From positions 6,076,001 through 6,140,000 of the forward strand of contig OY754464.1 of the NCBI GenBank assembly GCA_963575645.1: a stretch of 64,000 bases of DNA. The letters are read 5' to 3'. The notes beneath the pieces were generated by a model. The model had not been told where the DNA came from. It searched no databases and saw only the letters and a list, made by a program, of their open reading frames with translations. Source of the DNA: Xanthostigma xanthostigma (taxonomy: Eukaryota; Arthropoda; Insecta; Raphidioptera; Raphidiidae). Each line of letters begins with the position of its first letter. Within the stretch, counting starts at the first letter, position 1. Positions 45,971-57,475 of the stretch are shown here, piece after piece. The position numbers were made by a program, and so were the translations under genes.

Positions 45971-46320
45971 TTTTGATAAAGGGGTATGCGAATTGTCTCG
46001 CAGTGAAACGGGAAGGGGCAAATGTGGAGTTTTTAAAAAAACAATTCCGGGGTGAACGATAAACGGGTATGCGAATTGTAATTCTGGAGTGAACGATAAA
46101 GGGGTATGCGAATTGTCTCGCAGTGAAACGGGAAGGGGCAAATGTGGAGTTTTTAAAAAAACAATTCCGGGGTGAACGATAAACGGGTATGCGAATTGTA
46201 ATTCTGGGGTGAACGATAAAGGGGTATGCGAATTGTCTCGCAGTGAAACGGGAAGGGGCAAATGTTGAGTTTTTAAAAAAACAATTCCGGGGTGAACGAT
46301 AAACGGGTATGCGAATCTAA
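45971..46320. repeat. 120-bp minisatellite, about 2.9 copies
   Basis: GGGGTATGCGAATTGTCTCG occurs at 45981, 46101 and 46221, exactly 120 bp apart, with few differences. Each unit holds an inner half-repeat (AACGGGTATGCGAATTGTAA). On the minus strand the array stays open as a 40-residue peptide repeat; coding is not otherwise supported. GTCGTATTT / AAATACGAC flank it inverted. Confidence 0.85.
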
Positions 46321-46985
46321 ATACGACCCTGCTTCCATAACACAATCGAAAGCTGCATACAAAGTGAGATAGTTATACAATAATTCTACACCAGTTGCTA
46401 TGACGTGTATTTGTGATTTTTGATTGGTTAGATTCAAAAAATGACAGTGAAAGACGAAAAGTAGTTCCATTTTTTTCACGTATTTTTGAGGAAATTTGTG
46501 AATAATCCGCAAAGTTTTTTTTTTTGAACGTCAAAATTTAGCGTTTTCTATGACTTAAAAAAAAAATTTCAAAATTTGGGTGCATAGTGTTATCGAACTG
46601 GACCCATTACCATATTATATTATGATTTGCCCCCCTCCAACCAGGGCTGTCCATATTTCGTGTTAACGATAACAAAATTCGCGAGATTGATAGCAAAATT
46701 GTTTCCGTCTAAAGTGTTATTTATGTATAGAAAAACGTTTCAAATGATGATTATATAATTGCAACACGCTATTTTTACTTTTGTTTGCTAATAATAAATA
46801 CGAGAATGATATTATTACCGCATAGCGTGATGGAAAATTAATGCAGATCATTAATAATTATTGTAGTGGAACAATCGATGTTATAAAATACTGTGAATGA
46901 AAAATAAACGCGATAGAATTGAATTATTTCGAAAACAGTTTTTTCAATTGAGCTCAAAATTTTAACGGAACGTGACTAAAAACGT

Positions 46986-47216
46986 GATCAAGAAGACTAT
47001 AGAGAGAGGATACCGAACTTGAGTGCTTGGGGTGGGATAAAATATGTCGCGCGCAATCTACTTATGTGATTAGTTTTTGTTAGTAACGACCATTAATCAG
47101 TCTTCTTGTTGCCAACAAATAAATCCGAACAAGAGACCAGAGACTATAGAGACGTGTTTCGTCCCATCCCGTAATTTCGATAAAGTTCGGTCTCCTTATC
47201 TCTAGTCGTCTTGAAT
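46986..47216. mobile_element. Small MITE with AAGAAGACTATAGAGA arms
   Basis: 46986-47035 and 47162-47216 are imperfect inverted copies (AGACTATAGAGAGAGGATAC / TCTCCTTATCTCTAGTCGTC; GGGTGGGAT / ATCCC). About 230 bp. Confidence 0.5.
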
Positions 47217-47329
47217 GTGACACAGGGTCAGGAAAAGGGTTTGCTTACAAATAGAGCATATTTTTTTTAGCTAAATGTAGGGTTGACCAATAAAATAAAT
47301 AAAAATTTAAACCGCCGGATAACACAACT

Positions 47330-47470
47330 AAAATTAAAGGAATCGTTCGTTCATGGAACATTAGATGGATGCTGAACGATTCCACATGGACGATTCCATC
47401 AGATGGTCCGTTTATGAATGATTCGTTCAACATGAACGATTCATTCATAAACGGATCATTTGATGGAATC
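47330..47470. repeat. Interspersed AACGATTC/GAATCGTT motifs
   Basis: GAACGATTC, GAATCGTT and AAACGGATC motifs alternate in both directions over about 140 bp; a hAT element (47479) starts at its end. Confidence 0.4.
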
Positions 47471-47478
47471 GTTTAAAG

Positions 47479-47948
47479 CAGCGGGAAAAAAATTGGGGGT
47501 CCATGAAGTGAAAATGGGGTTCAACGATAGTGAATCTCCTAACAAAAAAAGAAACAAACTGGACATCGTTAACCGAAGAGATTTAAGATTAAATCTAACT
47601 AAATTGATGCCAAATGTTGAAAATTTATTATTAAAGCATCAGGTTCATCCCTCACACTAAAAGCATTTATTTTTTGCTTAGTTATTTTATGTAACAGAAA
47701 GTAAATTTTAATTTAATTCGTTTAATTTGAATCTAATTAATAAATGTATAAGACTAAACATTTCACACTACATTTCACTACCGTTATAAATTTAAATCGT
47801 TCAAAGTGAATGGCACTATACCGGTCGTCAAAAATACATTTGAAATTAATGAATTTGCAAAAAATCAATATCAGATAAGTAGGGGGTCTACCCAAAACCG
47901 AAATACGTGGCAAGTGGTCTACGAGACAAAAAAGTTTGGGAACCTTTG
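47479..47948 (+). mobile_element. Deleted hAT element using an internal CAGCGGG as its end
   Basis: The right end matches full copies (GTTTGGGAACCTTTG), but the left begins CAGCGGGAAAAAAATTGG, an internal sequence in the copies at 2915 and 55179. Flanks GTTTAAAG (47471-47478) and GTTTAAAC (47949-47956) match at 7 of 8 bases. It encodes the transposase C-terminus ending HQVHPSH. Confidence 0.65.
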
Positions 47949-48378
47949 GTTTAAACGGATAATTTGAACCATCCTATAAAGACGTATTTGCGCTAAATCT
48001 TTGTTTTTTTTTGCTATTTTGGTACGAAATCTTAAAAAGAACACGTTATTTACCGCGGCAAAAAATTAACTTCGTACGACTGTTCCGTTCCAGGCATAGT
48101 AAAGTTTTAAATCCGAACCGAAGAGAAATTACTTATCGATTTTCAGGTTCAAGACGTAGAAGTGAAAGGAATTTCAATTCAGAACTGTACTCGTTCTTGT
48201 AACCAAGTCATTATACTACTTAGTCGTTGCTGAAGGTTCAATGTAAATTAGAACTTGCTTTGACAAAGGAGCAAAGCAAAGGAATGAAATAGTTGATACT
48301 GCAAATCTTAAAAAAAAAAAAACAACTCATCGATTCAGGTAGCTAATTACGAACGTAGTTACTCGCCTATAGCTACCT

Positions 48379-49370
48379 CAGTGGCGGATCCTCTATGAGC
48401 GCTGCAGGTTTTGGTTACCTTAGATACTTCATAATTTTAGAATAAATTATATTTTTCATATTTAACCAATATTTATGTTAGGAAATAGATACGGAAAATT
48501 TAAGTAAGATTTATGGTATTATTTTGAAATAATATTTTGTTTTTTTAAATAATTTTTTCTTTATGGGTACTTAGAATCCATGACCACGTATTAAAAAATT
48601 TGTTTGTTATTAATTTTTCATTAATTTTTTTATTCAATCAAACTATCAATCATTCGTGCATTCTATTAGATAATAAATAACACTAATTAATTTTTATATT
48701 TTTTAGATATTTCTGAAGAAGATCCAAATCCGGATCGAAACGTCGCCTTTTGTTATATTGGTCGACAATTTTATGTATTTGTTAGGAAATAGTGTAATAA
48801 TATAATAATTTATTCCATGTAAAGAAAAATACATCGCGTACAAAAAATATTTTGGAATTTTCCAACTCTACTTGGCTATTGCCAGTGCTAGGGTAGGATT
48901 ACACAATTAAGGCTAAAGTTTAACAGCTGTTCTGCGCTCCGAAGCAGCACATGTAACGCCATCATCAGATACCTCCGGTGTACACCGTACAACTCCTGAC
49001 CTACAAGTTATATAATCTGCTATTTAGATCGACTTTGAGCTGCATTTACCGTCAGCACATCAGTACAAATAAAAGCATCTGTCGCTGTCATATGGTAGAA
49101 GTGTTCACTGAATCTATCTCGTTGCGTACCACATACTTAACGAACGGCTTATGGCAGTAGTGCCTAGTGTTACAGTGTACCTATATTGCAGTTTGTTGTC
49201 AGCAGTGTTTCAGAAAAGATAATAATAATTGAGACCTCGTAAACATGAATGTGATTCATAATTTGATTGGCCTATACCCCCCCCCCCCACCTCATTACTA
49301 GCCAGTGTTTGGAGGTACCTCCGGTTGACCCTGCAGAACACCCATTTAAAATGTTCAAGCGCCGCCACTG
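48379..49370. mobile_element. Non-autonomous hAT element, TSD agctacct
   Basis: AGCTACCT lies at 48371-48378 and 49371-49378; ends CAGTGGCGGATC / GCGCCGCCACTG. The interior holds a GAAGAAGATCCAAATCCGGA then TCGAAACGTCG motif and a run of 12 C (49277-49288). 992 bp. Confidence 0.8.
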
Positions 49371-49538
49371 AGCTACCTACATCCGTACAACTCGGTTGAT
49401 TTCCTTAATTTGCATTTAATTAATTCCTATTTAGTTCGAAGCTTGATGAAACTGTAGGTTTTATTAATTACACAAGTTTAATGCACTAATCAATGAATTC
49501 TGTGTACACATAGGACAATTAGATATGATATGTAGAGG

Positions 49539-49949
49539 TGACCGGTGATTGATCGTATTCCTCTCGGAAGAAACTGTGACTAATTTGGAATGATTTAACC
49601 TCTGTCACTTGGGAAATGCGTCATTTTTTTATGATGACACTTCTGTGAAGAATTTTTATTTTAATTTTGTTATTTATTGCAAGTTTTAACACAAAAAAAT
49701 CTAACCGTAAATTTCGTGGTTTTTAACTTTAGGAAGGTTGGCCTATTAGTAAGCTATCAGATCATGGAAAAATCCAGGCCAAAAAGTGAGAATATATATA
49801 ACTTCCAAAATTCGGATTTTTGTAAAAAGAAAACCGATGTAGATTTTCTCGAAAATGACGCATTTCCGACCCCCAAGTGATGGAGGTTAAATTATTTCAA
49901 ATTAGTCATAGTTTCTTCTCCCGATAGGAATACGAGCAATTACCGGTCA
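49539..49949. mobile_element. MITE with TGACCGGT ends, second copy
   Basis: TGACCGGTGATTGATCGTAT mirrors ATACGAGCAATTACCGGTCA. 411 bp; partner at 36230. Confidence 0.7.
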
Positions 49950-50894
49950 GGGTGACTGGTATTTGCTCGTATATTCGTCAACTCGAGAGCACGAAGTGAT
50001 TTCTTAATATGTAAAAAATATATTTTTATATCGTGTACATTTTTTAAATAAAACATTTTTAGTCGAGTTTTGCTGGACTTTCACTGTAATACCTAAGTCA
50101 AATCGTTACGGGTCACTTGTAACCGGATAACATGCTGTAAAAGTTTCACTTCAACCGTAAACGCACCCATTTTTATTCTATTTCATTTTATTCTACTTGA
50201 TATTTATATATATAATTACAATTATTTTTTTATTTTGTCAATTTTCATTATAGAGTGGAAAACTTGCGAGATGCGCACTTTTGGTTTTGCCAACTATTTT
50301 CTTTGTGCACGACTCTTTATAAAATAGCTGCTTTTCACGCCTGTATAGCGGTCGTGAAATGACTCATTTCGCACTAGTGCCTAAAGTAAAACCGGTGCAG
50401 TCGGGTAAAAAAGATTGAGAACGTGGCTTGTAGCGAGTTAATTCATGTTTATGGTGCTTTTGCTATAAAACGCGGTGAACTGTAAATGCTATAATATTTT
50501 AAAAGTTATGAGTTACGAGAAAAACGTGGATAAGTAAGTCGCAGGCTCATCATAAAACTGTTAATAACTTCGTAATATTGTAAAGTCTGATTTTGACAAA
50601 TGGTCATACAATATATAACAAGCATTAACGATCGCTCCAACATTTACAGGTTTCTGTAATAAAATGTAGATATAATTTACGTTTTAAAGCCTATATAAAA
50701 TGATTAATTACTTAGGATTTCTCTTTTGTACAATAAAATTATTATTGTACAAACATTTTACATTTTAAGCTTTTTTTTTGTTACGGTATAAATTTTATAT
50801 CGATGCTTTTACTCGCACTTGCTTTAAGCTAGTACTGTCGATACCACAAGTATCAAATGTGTGCTCAGATACATTTGTTTTAAGTATAGTAGTA

Positions 50895-51276
50895 CCTGGG
50901 TGACCGAGCTTTGCTCAGAAAGTTAAATAAAATACTAATATTCAAATACGTATTTATTTTAAGTCTCACTTGGATAGTAATTAAAGATTAACTGTCATAA
51001 TATTTTGAAAACAATTGTTTCATTGTATAAAATTCCAAAACCTACTTACAATATTTAAGTATTTTCATACGTCAAAAAATTGATTTTTATAATGATAAAA
51101 TTTCTAAGAAAACGATTTTTTCGAGAGATGAGACCTAGCTAAAACGATTTTTTGCCCCCCAAAATCCCTTTTCAGTAAATTTCATCCAAATCGTTAGGGT
51201 CGTTTTCGTGAAAATATTTAGGGACATAGGTACATAGGTAGATACAAGATTAGCTCGTTTACTAATATAGGGATTT
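50895..51276 (-). repeat. Dispersed repeat with GAGCTTTGCTC hairpin
   Basis: Bounded by GGGTGACCGAGCTTTGCTCA near 50898 and AGCTCGTTTACTAATATAGG near 51252. The layout (hairpin near one end, 'AAATTTCATCCAAATCGTTA' inside) resembles insect Helitron-like repeats. There is no coding capacity and the boundaries are approximate. Confidence 0.4.
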
Positions 51277-51408
51277 AGATATGACAACGTCACGTAAAAG
51301 TAAAGGAGATAGAGGTATACTGTTTCACTCAAAATATTAGAATTCGCGTATAAAGCTATAGTTACAAATTTTATATGTGTGTTTTCAAAATGTCATAGTT
51401 GCCACATA

Positions 51409-51979
51409 CAGTATGTAAACGCGTAAGGTGCACATAGGGAAATTACCATTGGGAAAAAATACTTGGATCAGAGTTAGCCATGACTGCATTAATTGTTATT
51501 TCTATTGAATTATCGTAATCTTGAGGATTTCTATTTTATTTTGATTTATTTTTATTTTACTTGGCTTTTTTAATAATAAAAAGCTCTTATAAATCATTAT
51601 TTTAATTTTTTTTGTACAAAAATAAAACAAAAAAACAACTCCATCTGTTTGGAAACATTTCATTCAAAAATTGTCTGACTGGTATGACGTATGCGCGTTG
51701 GTAAACCAGTGACCCAATGTCTTCAGGTTCAACACGAATAGGCGGAGATATTTGATCTCGCACCATATTTAAGTATTTTTGGGAATTTAATGTCCCATTA
51801 ATAAAAAAAGTCCGATTATGTTGTAATCATTTGAATATTTTCTTCGGTAGTTTACATATTCATTTTGCAAAAGAATATTATCTGTCAAATTGAAAAACAA
51901 GATTTTAAGGCTCACTCTGATCCAGTCATTTTTTCCCAATGTTAATTTCCCTATGTGCACCTGACGTGTTTACATACTG
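51409..51979. mobile_element. Deleted Tc1/mariner element, TSD TA
   Basis: CAGTATGTAAACGCGTAAGG mirrors ACGTGTTTACATACTG, flanked by TA (51407-51408, 51980-51981); arms continue through GTGCACATAGGGAAATTA. It contains a transposase remnant on the minus strand. Confidence 0.75.
51641..51809 (-). pseudogene. Tc1/mariner transposase fragment
   Basis: The minus strand reads FFINGTLNSQKYLNMVRDQI, then PPIRVEPEDIG, VRQFLNEMFPNRW. This is the part of the catalytic domain around the second acidic residue, but the expected QDGAPPH-like segment is replaced by a short QRAYVIP stretch. Only about 56 codons remain; inactive. Confidence 0.65.
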
Positions 51980-51981
51980 TA

Positions 51982-53140
51982 TAAGAAATAGCGAGATAAA
52001 AAATACATTTTTACTAATCTTATCACATGCTCTGAACCTCAATTTTTAAAATATCAAAATGTTTGAAAATTTTTTTCTTTCTGTTGATACAAAATTCATT
52101 GAAATCTGAACGGTACTTTTTGTGAAATTTAATAAAATCTGTGATTTCTCATAAGGTTCTATATTAAAGACAAAAAACGTTTAAAATTATTTTTTTTTTT
52201 TGGTTCCTGTAGCTTTTTGAAATTTCAAGTGGTTCATTATCTTATTAAAATCTACCAAGACGCCAAGTTTCATTTAATTCTCAACAGTAATAGCTTAATG
52301 TCAGTTGACTCTAGATCGTAGTCACCGAAGTGTTGTAACGAATTGCGAGTAGCCAAAATGTATAGGTAATGAATCTTGTATACCTGCTGATTTTGACACT
52401 CCTCTGCGGCCGGGATGTTCTGCCCCAAAATTACAAAGAGGGTAAGAACAAAGATGCATAATATGTGAATATTCGAAAGAGGACTTCTATTAATTACGTG
52501 AACTCAAAATGGGGAAGGGGTCCGGCAAAATCTCCCCAAATCTCATTTAAAGAGAGAGGGGAGGGTCACTACGTGTCCAACACACGCTTGATCGTTTTTT
52601 ATAAAATATTGCATTTGTTCTTGAGATGTTTTGAAACATTATAATTTGAAATTTACTCATTTTATATTGAAAGTTAAAAAACTTGGAAACTTGTAGCGGT
52701 TAATTTAATTCGAAGTTGGTTAAAATTTACTTAACTAAAAAATAAACAAAGTAATTCTCTTACGCAAGTATTCTGTGTACGTCGCTCGTGTCGTACTCCT
52801 TCAAGCTCGTATTTTCAACTTGTTATGAACAAAACTCTACTCTCTCTTCACCATCCTCCTCAACTGCCTACAAATCTACCCTTCTCTTCCATTTACCTGT
52901 CTCCTGTTCTCCTTCTTTCTTCATTTTTCTTCTGTCCTTTTGTCTAATGTCATAGAACGTAAGCTGTTTGAATTCCTTCTTAAAGTCTCTTGTAATTTTT
53001 GTCATATTTTGTTACTAAAGGTACAAGCACACCATATTCGATTTTATCAAAAATATACATTGTTTTGTCTATCGTTAGAAGAGCACAACTTGGCATAAAA
53101 TTAATCATTTTAAAAAATCATTTTTAAGTGAATTTTTTTT
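51982..53140. other. No gene recognised; pyrimidine-rich tract 52840-52945
   Basis: CTCTCTTCACCATCCTCCTC and neighbours form a strand-biased CT tract. No other feature is supported. Confidence 0.35.
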
Positions 53141-53149
53141 AGGCACAGT

Positions 53150-53415
53150 AGAGCCTTCGCCTCCACATTACTGTTCTGTGCTTCGCCTCCAACTGGCAGT
53201 TGAGAGGAAAGAGAGGGAGAAGCGTTTCGCTAGGGGGGTAAATTAGTCTGAATTAGACGAAAAAAAAATCGCTTCCCCTTCTTCGTTTTCAACCGGCAGT
53301 TGAGAGAAAGAGATAATCATTTCGCTAGAGGGTTAAATTGACCTCGCTCAGATGAAAAATGAAACGTTTCTCCTTCTTCGCCTGCAATCGACAGTTGAGA
53401 AGAAAGAGTAAGTGA
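53150..53415. repeat. Three diverged tandem units of about 98 bp
   Basis: TTCGCCTCCAACTGGCAGTTGAG-like cores occur at about 53181, 53281 and 53379, each followed by AGAAAGAG and, for two, TTTCGCTAG.GGGTAAATT. Confidence 0.6.
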
Positions 53416-54020
53416 ATCGCTTCTACTCGCTCTGCCAGAGCGCCATACGCACTCTACCCGCATGCGCAGTGTGGACTGTGTGTACCTATACGTAGCATTT
53501 TCTCTAGTCACAACAACAAATACTACACAATCATTTCCTAATTATGAAATAATAGAAGATGAAAAGTTTCACTTCTAACGCACGAGAACTTCACTCTTAC
53601 TTTTTGAAATTATACTTAATTTTGCGCGTTATGAAAAAAGAAAAACGATCACAGTTAATTTTTGCGCGCGCAACACTATAACATAAAAATTAACAGGATG
53701 AAATTGCTAACAGGATAAAGTTGCTAGTTAAACCATGCGCGTTGCGAATTTTGTCATACTAGAGTGAACTGTGCGAATTATTCGCACTAAATAAGTATAA
53801 TAATTATCACTTTACAAAATTATTTTTTAAATATGATTGCGGGTATTCAATTCGTTTCTAATTTTGCACACTGCTTATAACGTTCTTCTTTTTGTTGTAT
53901 TACAATATGAAGCTCAGATGACAGATCGAAGAAATATTTTACTAAAATTGTCATATAGAGGCGCAAGTAGCAAAAGCGTTAAGCTAAGCCGTCAGATGGC
54001 ATCATGCAGCATTGCTGTGA

Positions 54021-54110
54021 CGTTGTTCAGCGTTGCAGCAACGCTGAACAACGGCTTTAATTTTGAAACAGCGAGCAACGCCGTTGCTCGCTGTTTCAAA
54101 ATTAAAGCCG
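54021..54110. repeat. Two adjoining perfect hairpins
   Basis: CGTTGTTCAGCGTTGC (54021-54036) pairs with 54038-54053. The segment 54052-54080 pairs over 29 bp with 54082-54110 (CGGCTTTAATTTTGAAACAG at the base). Loops are one base. GACGTTGTTCAGCGTTGC recurs at 54121. Confidence 0.8.
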
Positions 54111-54495
54111 TTAGATGGAAGACGTTGTTCAGCGTTGCTGTATTTTAATTAATTTGCAAAAACAAAAGCAATAATACATTTTTTAGTTGTCGATGTCAGT
54201 AGAGCAAGCAATTATCTGTAAAATGATCTATAATTTATGTGGAGAAATTGTGTGGTTTTTTCTAAAAAGGGAGGCAAACATCTTAACCTTAACGTATTAA
54301 GATATATGATATTTTGATTTTAGGCACGTTTCACTTTTCGTTACGCATTTCTTTATTCATGCGAATTTCGACTACCGTAACAAAAAGTTTCAGTCCAATC
54401 AAGGATGGAAGAAGAGTTTGGAAGCGGTGACCTAAAAATTGCACCAGCAGACGCCACATATGTTACTGCAGATTTAAATATAAAGTTCAGTTTAC

Positions 54496-54693
54496 CTGAA
54501 TTTTTGATCTCCGCTTCGTCAGGGCATGACTCGTAGTTGTCACTGTGTTTATAAGAAGAGTTAGTGAGGTGACATAAAATGGCAAGTGCCGTGAGTGTGG
54601 GCAGGGCGGAGGGTAGCAGGGAAGGACGCCATGCTGCGAGGAACTCGACTTGTTCGAGAATGTTCAAAGTGGCGTCCACACATAACAGTTCAC
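54496..54693 (-). CDS. Candidate internal exon of an unknown host gene
   Basis: On the minus strand a 198-bp block lies between an AG acceptor (CACAAG, 54694-54695) and a GTAAAC donor (54490-54495). Phase is 1 at both ends, so the exon can be spliced in frame. It encodes 65 full codons, starting ELLCVDATLNILEQVEFLAA, later ALPTLTALAILCHLTNSS and ESCPDEAEIKNS, a mixed helical-looking composition and GC-richer than its surroundings. I do not recognise the protein. The acceptor's pyrimidine tract is weak, no partner exon was found, and the frame could be open by chance. Confidence 0.35.
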
Positions 54694-54759
54694 CTTGTGT
54701 ATAATGCAAAAGCCTCTTTCAAAGGAAAAACCGAAAAACTCCCAAAGTTGAACACATTC

Positions 54760-54960
54760 TTTTTAACCGATTTCGAGAAGGAAGAGGCTCTATATTCGAC
54801 ACGTATATTTTTTTTATGTATTACTTTTCGAGGAGTTAGCCGATTTGAAAAACTTTAACGCCATTTTGTACCGAATGTTTCCGGATTGGTAGGTACCATC
54901 AAATTTTTATGAAGTCGTTTTTAACTAAATTCAAAAAAGGAGATTTTTTAATATATACCT
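54760..54960 (+). repeat. Diverged AACCGA-TTC-AGAAGGAAGAGG repeat
   Basis: TTTAACCGATTTCGAGAAGG, then TATTTTTTTTATGTATTACT: the same layout as 9061, more decayed. Confidence 0.4.
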
Positions 54961-55178
54961 AAGTATATATCAACGAAAAATTTAGGCATCTACAAATTTT
55001 AGATAACTTATTATATCGGTTCTCAAGTTTCTGTGAACAATATGACATGATAGAATATTTATTTGTACTTTACAATATTTTAATTAATTAATTAATCTAA
55101 TCTAAGAAAGGTGCGTAAACTGTGTTTTATCAGTGACTATAGTCAAGTATCAAAATAGAATTTTGAAACAGTGTAAAG

Positions 55179-55708
55179 CAGTGATTCCCAAAGTGGTCTA
55201 TATCGACCCCCAGGGGTCGACGACAACTTGCAAGGGATCCATGTCAGCGGGGAAAAAAATTGGGGGTCCATAAAAATTAAAATGGGGGTCAACGATAGTG
55301 AATCTCCTAACAAAAAAAGAAACAAACTGGACATCGTTAACCGAAGAGATTTAAGATTAAATCTAACTAAATTGATGCCAAATGTTGAAAATTTATTATT
55401 AAAGCATCAGGTTCATCCCTCGCACTAAAAGCATTTATTTTTTGCTTAGTTATTTTATGTAACAAAGTAAATTTTAATTTGATTCGTTTAATTTGAATCT
55501 AATTAATAAATGTATAAAAATAAACATTTCACACTACATTTCACTACCGTTATCAATTTAAATCGTTCAAAGTGAGTAGCACTATACCGGTTGTCAAAAT
55601 TGAAATTAATAAATTTGCAAAAAATCAATATCAGATAAGCAGGGAGTCTACCCAAAACCGAAAAACATGGCAAGTGGTCTACGAGACAAAAAAGTTTGGG
55701 AACCTCTG
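55179..55708 (+). mobile_element. Non-autonomous hAT element with transposase 3' end, TSD gtgtaaag
   Basis: GTGTAAAG lies at 55171-55178 and 55709-55716; ends CAGTGATTCCCAAA / TTTGGGAACCTCTG. The + strand keeps NKKRNKLDIVNRRDLRLNLT, then LMPNVENLLLKHQVHPSH and a stop, matching the C-terminus of ZBED/Buster-type hAT transposases. Reference copy for 2915 and 47479. Confidence 0.85.
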
Positions 55709-55953
55709 GTGTAAAGCATAGCCGTCCATTCATAAAATTATGCCGTTTATGTTACATTGTATAAACGTAGGTATGAGTCAGTCCTTAAATTTTGAATTTA
55801 GTTAATTTTAGAATAATAATATTTCCTAAATCAAGATTACCTAATGTTTCATTTTGACATTAAATAACATGGATTGTTAATTGAATTGATAAAAAGTTAT
55901 CAAAATTCATAGAAAAAATTGCGGAATATTTTTGTTTAAAAATAACGATATTA

Positions 55954-56146
55954 TCTAATATATAAAATTCTCGACCGATCTTGACCGATTTTGATGAAAT
56001 TTTTTGTGCTTATCCGGTATCTATGAGAATCGGCCAACATCTATTTTTCATCCCCCTAAATGTTAGGGGTAGTCCACCCCTAAATTTTTTTTCTTCCTTC
56101 CCCATTCGTTCTTTTGCACCCGGGTGAAACCGGGCGGGACCGCTAG
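55954..56146 (+). mobile_element. Short Helitron (193 bp) with a different 5' end
   Basis: It starts TCTAATATATAAAATTCTCG after A, and ends with CACCCGGGTGAAACCGGGCG, then GGACCGCTAG before T. The 3' hairpin is that of the longer family while the 5' half differs, so it is a compact or recombined family member. Confidence 0.65.
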
Positions 56147-56660
56147 TAATTTATAATAACTCATACATATATCTAATTGAAAACGTTTTGAAAGTGTTTA
56201 AAATTTTGCCTATAAGTAATTGAATGCATAAAACATTCGGAAACGATTGACCACGCCAAGCATGAGATATTTGTATTTAAAAATGCTACCATAACAACAA
56301 AACTCATGTATATATTGCATTTTAAATTAAGTTCATTGGTGACTTGTAAATATTTTTCAAAACTTTTGTTACACACGTGAGTGTAAAAAATCTCGCAGGT
56401 TACAAACTTGATCCACGAAAAAACCATTTTTGGTGATTTTTAACCCCCCGTGATATCTTCAGCGGCGCTCGGATTGATGAGGAGATTTGACATTTTTTGT
56501 TTAGATCAAGGTTCACACCAAAATTTCGGGAATTTTTCTGCAAGGCAATGTCTAATTTCCCTGAACTATTAGTGAATCCATTATGTTTCAATGATTATCC
56601 AGTGAGTTATGAGTCACACGTCTTGTGGCAGGTCTTCATACTAGGCCATGAAATGAAAGA

Positions 56661-56957
56661 ATGAAACTTCCAGATGAGAAATTGTATATTACAAGAAGAG
56701 CGCAATATTGTCCCCAAAGATAAATTTCCTAGAAACAGACTGTATCCCCTTGCGGCGACGACGACTCGACTGCATATCCGAGTCCACGAGGCAAAACCGT
56801 TCAAGCTAAAGTAGTTGTGCCACGAGATCCTTGCGCGAAAGAATATCCTCAGCCGCGAGGTGCTGAAGCCCGGCGCATGCGCCCAAAACTTACTCTGAAC
56901 GACGCAGAAGTAGTCTCGTTTAGAGGAGATACCAGCAAGGTAGAGGAATCTGCTTAG
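56661..56957 (+). pseudogene. Decayed coding-like block, family unknown
   Basis: One frame reads KLPDEKLYITRRAQYCPQR, two stops, then SPCGDDDSTAYPSPRGKTVQ, AKVVVPRDPCAKEYPQPRGA, RMRPKLTLNDAEVVSFRGDT, KVEESA and a stop. Composition and GC content are gene-like, perhaps from a retroelement; the opposite strand is also open for 124 codons. Not recognised. Confidence 0.3.
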
Positions 56958-57300
56958 AAGATCAGTAGCGGCATACAACACGGTACGACAACTAGGCTAT
57001 CAGATATAGTCACGAGTTACAATACAGTTCAGAAGTCTATTTGAACTCGTTGCAATTACACGCTTACTGACAGCCACGATGGACAACAGTTTTCTATAAA
57101 CGGGAAAAATCTTCGAGATTCGATTCCAGTGATGGACGAATTATTTACATACCTACAAATTTGTACGGAACCCTCGGTGCGCGAGTCCGACTCGCACAAG
57201 CTGGTGAATGCGTGACGAGAGATTTACGAAAAGTGTTTTCGGGTGAGGCGAACGGAAGTTGAGAGGGAGATATAAGTTAGTGAAGATAGAAAGAGGATGA

Positions 57301-57475
57301 CTAGTGGCACCATCAGGTGTCCGAAACAAATACTTCACTGGCTAGTGGCGCCATCAGGTGTCCGAAACAAATACTTCACTGGCTAGTGGCGCCATCCGGT
57401 GGCCGAAAATATAAACAGTACTAACAATAGAATGACACATACTTTACTTGCCAGTGGCGCTATCGGGTGACAGAA
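57301..57475. repeat. 41-bp minisatellite
   Basis: CTAGTGGCGCCATCAGGTGT units start at 57301, 57342 and 57383, with a diverged fourth near 57451 (CCAGTGGCGCTATCGGGTGA). Confidence 0.8.

Noticed and set aside
45905..46345. 146-codon minus-strand open frame as a protein gene
   Set aside because: It is produced by the 120-bp tandem array; no signal peptide, splice context or neighbouring exons support it, so it is listed as a repeat.
56607..56981. 124-codon minus-strand frame as a gene
   Set aside because: It is antisense to a more protein-like but broken plus-strand frame; composition is rich in Phe, Ser and Trp and nothing is recognised.
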